Below are positions 7,138 through 9,785 of a stretch of 9,785 nucleotides of DNA, in pieces. A program made the translations under genes and the position numbers. This stretch comes from Solobacterium sp. (GTDB taxonomy: Bacteria; Bacillota_I; Bacilli_A; Erysipelotrichales; Erysipelotrichaceae), in assembly GCA_017514645.1 (NCBI GenBank), contig JAFWJP010000262.1, positions 1 through 9,785 of the forward strand, read 5' to 3'. Every line of letters starts with the position of its first letter. The stretch's first letter is position 1. A model generated the notes under the pieces. The model was not told the DNA's origin, ran no database searches, and saw nothing but the letters and a program-made list of their open reading frames with translations.

Positions 7138-7158
7138 ACGGCGGAAGAACCGCCGTTT
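7136..7158. terminator. Bidirectional intrinsic terminator
   Basis: A 9-bp stem, AAACGGCGG-type arm (7136-7144) pairing with CCGCCGTTT (7150-7158), closed by loop AAGAA, with a plus-strand tail TTTTG and a minus-strand tail TTTATTTT. It overlaps the TAA of the AlkZ-related gene and lies 5 nt from the stop of the convergent CapA gene, so it can end both operons. Confidence 0.88.
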
Positions 7159-7162
7159 TGTG

Positions 7163-8323
7163 TTATACGCCTCCGATGGGGATGGAGTCATCCAGCATCC
7201 GGATGATGCCTTTCTGCTGCTCGTAGATCTGTTCCCAGCCCGGCAGGATATCATCCGTCAGCTCTTCATAGGGATAGATCCGGAAATTGATGTGGTTGGC
7301 AAAGTAGGTATAGATCAGATCGGTGCGGAGGCCGGACAGCGTTACTGTCGTTTCTCCGTTGTCTACGGTCTTGGTGATGGTCAGTCCGGCAATCATGCCG
7401 GTCTGCTTCTCCGCGGTCTCCTGGGCAGCGATCATGTTGCCCATGGCATAGAAGACGATCGTATCGCCGATCCATTCCACGGGCTGAATGACATGCGGGT
7501 GATTCCCGACGATGATATCCGCGCCGGCTTCAGCCAGTTTTACAGCCAGTTCCCGCTGTTCCTGGTTGGGTTCATGTACATATTCCGTTCCCCAGTGGAT
7601 GGCCATGATGACGACATCCGAGATCTCATCGGCTTTTCGTACCTGCTCGAGCATTTCCTCTTCCCGCCCGGGATACAGGTTGACCAGGTATTCCTTGCCT
7701 TCCGGCGGATAGAAGCCGTTGCAGCTGAAGGTCCAGCTCAGGAAGGTATAGGTGATTCCGTTGATTTCATAGACATTGAGTGCCTGCTGGTCTTCCCATG
7801 AAGTATAGGTTCCGGCATTGATGACACCGTCTTTGCTGTTCCAGTATTCCAGGGAACGCTGGATCCCGGTCTCTCCCATGTCCAGGCTGTGGTTGTTCGC
7901 TGTGGATACCAGATTGAATCCCAGACCGACCATGGCGTCTCCGAATTCCTGAGGGCTGTTGAAGAGAGGGTAGCAGTACAGACCGAGATCCGTACCGCCG
8001 AGCATGCTCTCCTGGTTGTAGTACTTCAGATCGTATTTCTCCACGATCGGCCGGAGGGGCTCCACCATTCCGGTAAAGTCATAGGTACCGTTTCCGATGC
8101 GGTAGGCATCTTTGTAAATGGCCCCGTGGATCAGACCGTCCCCGGTCAGAAAGATGTCGGCAGTATGTATTTCCGGTTCAATTTTTATTTCTTCGACGGG
8201 TGGTTCTGCTTCTGTTTCTTCCGTTGTCTGTTCCGGATGGGTAATCCTCCAGGTCAGGCCGGTGCCGAACAGCAGGATCAGTACGGCAAGCAGGACCGCC
8301 GCGATGCGGTTGTTTCTGTTCAT
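7163..8323 (-). CDS. CapA family protein (membrane-anchored metallophosphatase fold)
   Basis: A 386-residue protein. Residues 7-27 are a single hydrophobic N-terminal segment (IAAVLLAVLILLFGTGLTW), followed by an acidic Thr/Glu/Pro linker (31-51), so the enzyme is probably anchored on the outside of the cell membrane. The CapA/PgsA domain follows: FLTGDGLIH (58-66), NQESMLGG (103-110), STANNHSLDMGETG (140-153), AIHWGTEY (241-248) and VGNHPHVIQPVE (272-283), the Asp, Asn and His residues of the calcineurin-like metal site. The family is named for poly-gamma-glutamate capsule synthesis, but the partner genes capB and capC are absent here and many such proteins have other or unknown roles. GAGG lies 8 nt before the ATG, and the upstream lipoprotein gene stops 10 nt before it. 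Confidence 0.88.
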   Translation of the reverse strand: MNRNNRIAAVLLAVLILLFGTGLTWRITHPEQTTEETEAEPPVEEIKIEPEIHTADIFLTGDGLIHGAIYKDAYRIGNGTYDFTGMVEPLRPIVEKYDLKYYNQESMLGGTDLGLYCYPLFNSPQEFGDAMVGLGFNLVSTANNHSLDMGETGIQRSLEYWNSKDGVINAGTYTSWEDQQALNVYEINGITYTFLSWTFSCNGFYPPEGKEYLVNLYPGREEEMLEQVRKADEISDVVIMAIHWGTEYVHEPNQEQRELAVKLAEAGADIIVGNHPHVIQPVEWIGDTIVFYAMGNMIAAQETAEKQTGMIAGLTITKTVDNGETTVTLSGLRTDLIYTYFANHINFRIYPYEELTDDILPGWEQIYEQQKGIIRMLDDSIPIGGV

Positions 8324-8333
8324 GTTGTATGCC

Positions 8334-9512
8334 TCAGTGTTCGTAGGCGTTCATCAGACGCTCAAGTTCCTTCCAGGTGACTGCCATGGCAGAACCATGT
8401 GCCGGTTCCACCGCCGGGATCATGCTGTCCCAGAAGGGGATCAGCCGGAATTCCCCGTGCTGGATGTCATCGGTGTACAGGATCTGCATCTGTTTCCGGG
8501 TATAGTCATCGTAGATCAGATACCAGCCGTCCCCGTCCAGTTTCTTCATGACGCTGGGACCTTCCGACTGATAGTTGCCGAAGTGTTCCTCGAATTCCGT
8601 GAAATGATCCCAGTTGTCACCGTGTCCGCGGAAGAGGCGGGAGTATTCTTCCATCGGCTGACGTTCATCCTTCAGATAGATCGTATAGTCCAGACCGGTC
8701 TTCACGATGGTTCCGTCAATGACGTCGAAACCGGTATCCAGAAGCCGCTTCGGATAGCTGCAGGTATTCATGTCGAGGGTCGTGACGTAGTACATGCCAT
8801 GGTCCGCAACACTGGAGAATGTCAGGATGTATTTGTTCTGGATCCGGTCGTAGAAGCCTTCCGGTGCCCAGGCCTGCAGACCGCTCATCTCGGTCTTGTA
8901 GCCGGAACGGTTGACCTTGAGCAGGTGCTCGTTGGTATAGGTGACCAGATCCGGGGTATCAAAGACATAGACGGAATCGGTATCGTATCCCTGGGTGGCA
9001 ACCAGCCAGAACGTGCCGTCGGTCTTCCGGATGAGCGAGGGATCCCGCAGCCGTTTCGTACCGATGGTGGCACGGACAATGGTCTCATCGTTGTTGAACT
9101 TGAACCAGTACTGTCCGTCGTAGGTGTACATCATGCGCATGGTTTCTTCGTCGCTGCCGAAATAGGTGATGACATAGGCGACATACGGATCCAGCAGGAC
9201 CAGATCATCGTGTTTCTCCTTGACATCATCTACGGTGGAAATGAGTACGATGGGTTCGTATTCCGCTGCATCTTCGCTCTTGTGAATCACACCGTCTTCG
9301 ATGTACGCATGTCCTTCCGCTACGCTCCAGGTGACCGGAATGCCGTCTTCCAGTTCGGAGGGGAGGGTCTGTCCGTCATTGAGGAAGGGGTCCAGGATGC
9401 GTTCAGCCTGGGAGATGACCCTGCTGCGGGGATCGCCCTTGGGCTGGACATTGTTTGCTGTACAGCTGATCAGCAGCAGTGCTGTGATGACTACCAATAC
9501 TGATTTTTTCAT
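8334..9512 (-). CDS. Lipoprotein with GH43-like five-bladed propeller
   Basis: A 392-residue predicted lipoprotein: signal MKKSVLVVITALLLIS with the lipobox Cys at residue 17. Residues about 30-95 (ILDPFLNDGQTLPSELEDG, then PVTWSV and EDGVIHK) resemble the atrophied bacterial Ig-like domains often found beside arabinanases. The rest is a GH43-type beta-propeller with the three expected acidic residues: Asp157 in RDPSLI, Asp266 in VIDGTIV and Glu317 in EGPSV, plus AWAPEGFYD (214-222). It probably acts on plant or host glycans (arabinan or xylan type) at the cell surface; the exact substrate is unknown. I prefer ATG 9512 since it gives the canonical MKK signal start. A TTG at 9533 would add seven residues (WYDGTDM) ahead of it. 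The ATG lacks a ribosome site. Confidence 0.85.
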   Translation of the reverse strand: MKKSVLVVITALLLISCTANNVQPKGDPRSRVISQAERILDPFLNDGQTLPSELEDGIPVTWSVAEGHAYIEDGVIHKSEDAAEYEPIVLISTVDDVKEKHDDLVLLDPYVAYVITYFGSDEETMRMMYTYDGQYWFKFNNDETIVRATIGTKRLRDPSLIRKTDGTFWLVATQGYDTDSVYVFDTPDLVTYTNEHLLKVNRSGYKTEMSGLQAWAPEGFYDRIQNKYILTFSSVADHGMYYVTTLDMNTCSYPKRLLDTGFDVIDGTIVKTGLDYTIYLKDERQPMEEYSRLFRGHGDNWDHFTEFEEHFGNYQSEGPSVMKKLDGDGWYLIYDDYTRKQMQILYTDDIQHGEFRLIPFWDSMIPAVEPAHGSAMAVTWKELERLMNAYEH

Positions 9513-9521
9513 ATCGGTACC

Positions 9522-9530
9522 ATCATACCA
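9522..9530 (-). promoter_or_regulatory. Possible extended -10 element upstream of the lipoprotein gene
   Basis: On the minus strand TGGTATGAT (complement of 9522-9530) is a good extended -10 hexamer, with no recognisable -35 element (CAGGAA at the 17-nt position). Transcription would start around 9514-9516, only about 2-4 nt before the ATG at 9512, so the message would be nearly leaderless. A more distal promoter is also possible. Confidence 0.4.
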
Positions 9531-9559
9531 CAAAGCGTTCTGTTTTCCTGTGGCGTTCC

Positions 9560-9574
9560 CTCATAAACTATGAG
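9560..9574. repeat. Short inverted repeat in the divergent gap
   Basis: CTCATA and TATGAG form 6-bp arms around AAC, in the 104-bp gap between the lipoprotein gene and the TRIC gene. It is a possible operator half-site pair shared by both divergent promoters, but short palindromes occur by chance. Confidence 0.25.
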
Positions 9575-9616
9575 AAAATAGATAAGGTAATTCAAAAAAC
9601 GACAGGTGCACTACAG

Positions 9617-9785
9617 ATGGAAAATTTAGTTACAATTCTTGATATCATCGGGGCAATTGCGTTTGCGATCTCCGGAGCGATGGTGGCGATGCAGAATGAA
9701 CTGGATCTGCTCGGCGTGGTCATTCTTGCCTGCTGCACGGCAACAGGCGGCGGAATGGTCCGTGATCTTTTTCTGGGGCATATTC
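9617..9785 (+). CDS. TRIC/UPF0126 family membrane protein, N-terminal part (3' end outside window)
   Basis: The first 56 residues of a protein of the trimeric intracellular cation channel/UPF0126 (YicG-like) family. IIGAIAFAISGAMVAMQNELDLLGVVILACCTATGGGMVRDLFLGH shows two hydrophobic helices and the family signature GGGxxRDxxxG. It is an inner-membrane protein; bacterial members have been described as potassium-permeable TRIC homologues, and specificity here is not tested. AGGTG (9604-9608) lies 8 nt before the ATG. The gene is divergent from the lipoprotein gene; the rest runs out of the window. The promoter is not clear. Confidence 0.85.
   Translation, partial: MENLVTILDIIGAIAFAISGAMVAMQNELDLLGVVILACCTATGGGMVRDLFLGHI

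Noticed and set aside
8118..9503. Plus-strand open frame of 461 residues antisense to the lipoprotein gene
   Set aside because: It mirrors the GH43-like gene, whose catalytic motifs and lipobox are clear; no family match or ribosome site for the plus frame.

Overview
The window looks like an ordinary chromosomal stretch from a moderately GC-rich (about half G+C by eye) anaerobic, gut-type Firmicute, most likely Erysipelotrichia or Clostridia. The clues are AGGAG/AAAGGAG ribosome sites, sigma-A type promoters, a DUF5688-type gene (a family I associate with Lachnospiraceae and relatives), an aldo/keto reductase carrying two 4Fe-4S motifs, and a lipoprotein resembling family 43 glycoside hydrolases. 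No integrase, transposase, CRISPR array, rRNA or tRNA gene was seen. The species call is inference.

Layout. (1) 1-975, plus strand: the 3' end of a metal-dependent amidohydrolase, then a small protein with an Sm-like N-terminal domain. A bidirectional hairpin terminator at 986-1015 closes this unit. (2) 1027-3347, minus strand: a two-gene operon of a protein-tyrosine-phosphatase-like enzyme followed, with an ATGA stop/start overlap, by a large FAD-dependent dehydrogenase. It is driven by a near-consensus promoter at 3371-3399. (3) 3453-4346, plus strand: a DUF5688-type gene whose fourth codon is TAA. The reading frame and the expected N-terminal sequence continue past the stop, so it is a probable nonsense pseudogene or strain variant. 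(4) 4350-7137, plus strand: a strong extended -10 promoter, then about 130 nt of leader with competing hairpins. A tightly packed set of genes follows: a small zinc-ribbon protein, a uridine-kinase-like P-loop NTPase, a ferredoxin-type aldo/keto reductase and an AlkZ-related winged-helix-like protein. Each junction is 1 nt, 12 nt or a 4-nt overlap. A bidirectional terminator lies at 7136-7158. (5) 7163-9512, minus strand: a two-gene envelope operon of a GH43-like lipoprotein followed by a membrane-anchored CapA-type metallophosphatase-fold protein. (6) 9617-end, plus strand: the 5' end of a TRIC/UPF0126 membrane channel gene, divergent from the lipoprotein gene.

Most of these genes are common, family-level recognisable housekeeping or accessory genes, and I see no clear new defence or mobile system. 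The points most worth a second look are the in-frame TAA at codon 4 of the DUF5688 gene, the structured leader in front of the zinc-ribbon/kinase operon, the unusual zinc-ribbon/kinase pairing, and the CapA plus GH43 lipoprotein pair with its possibly leaderless start. No stretch longer than about 300 bases lacks a gene.
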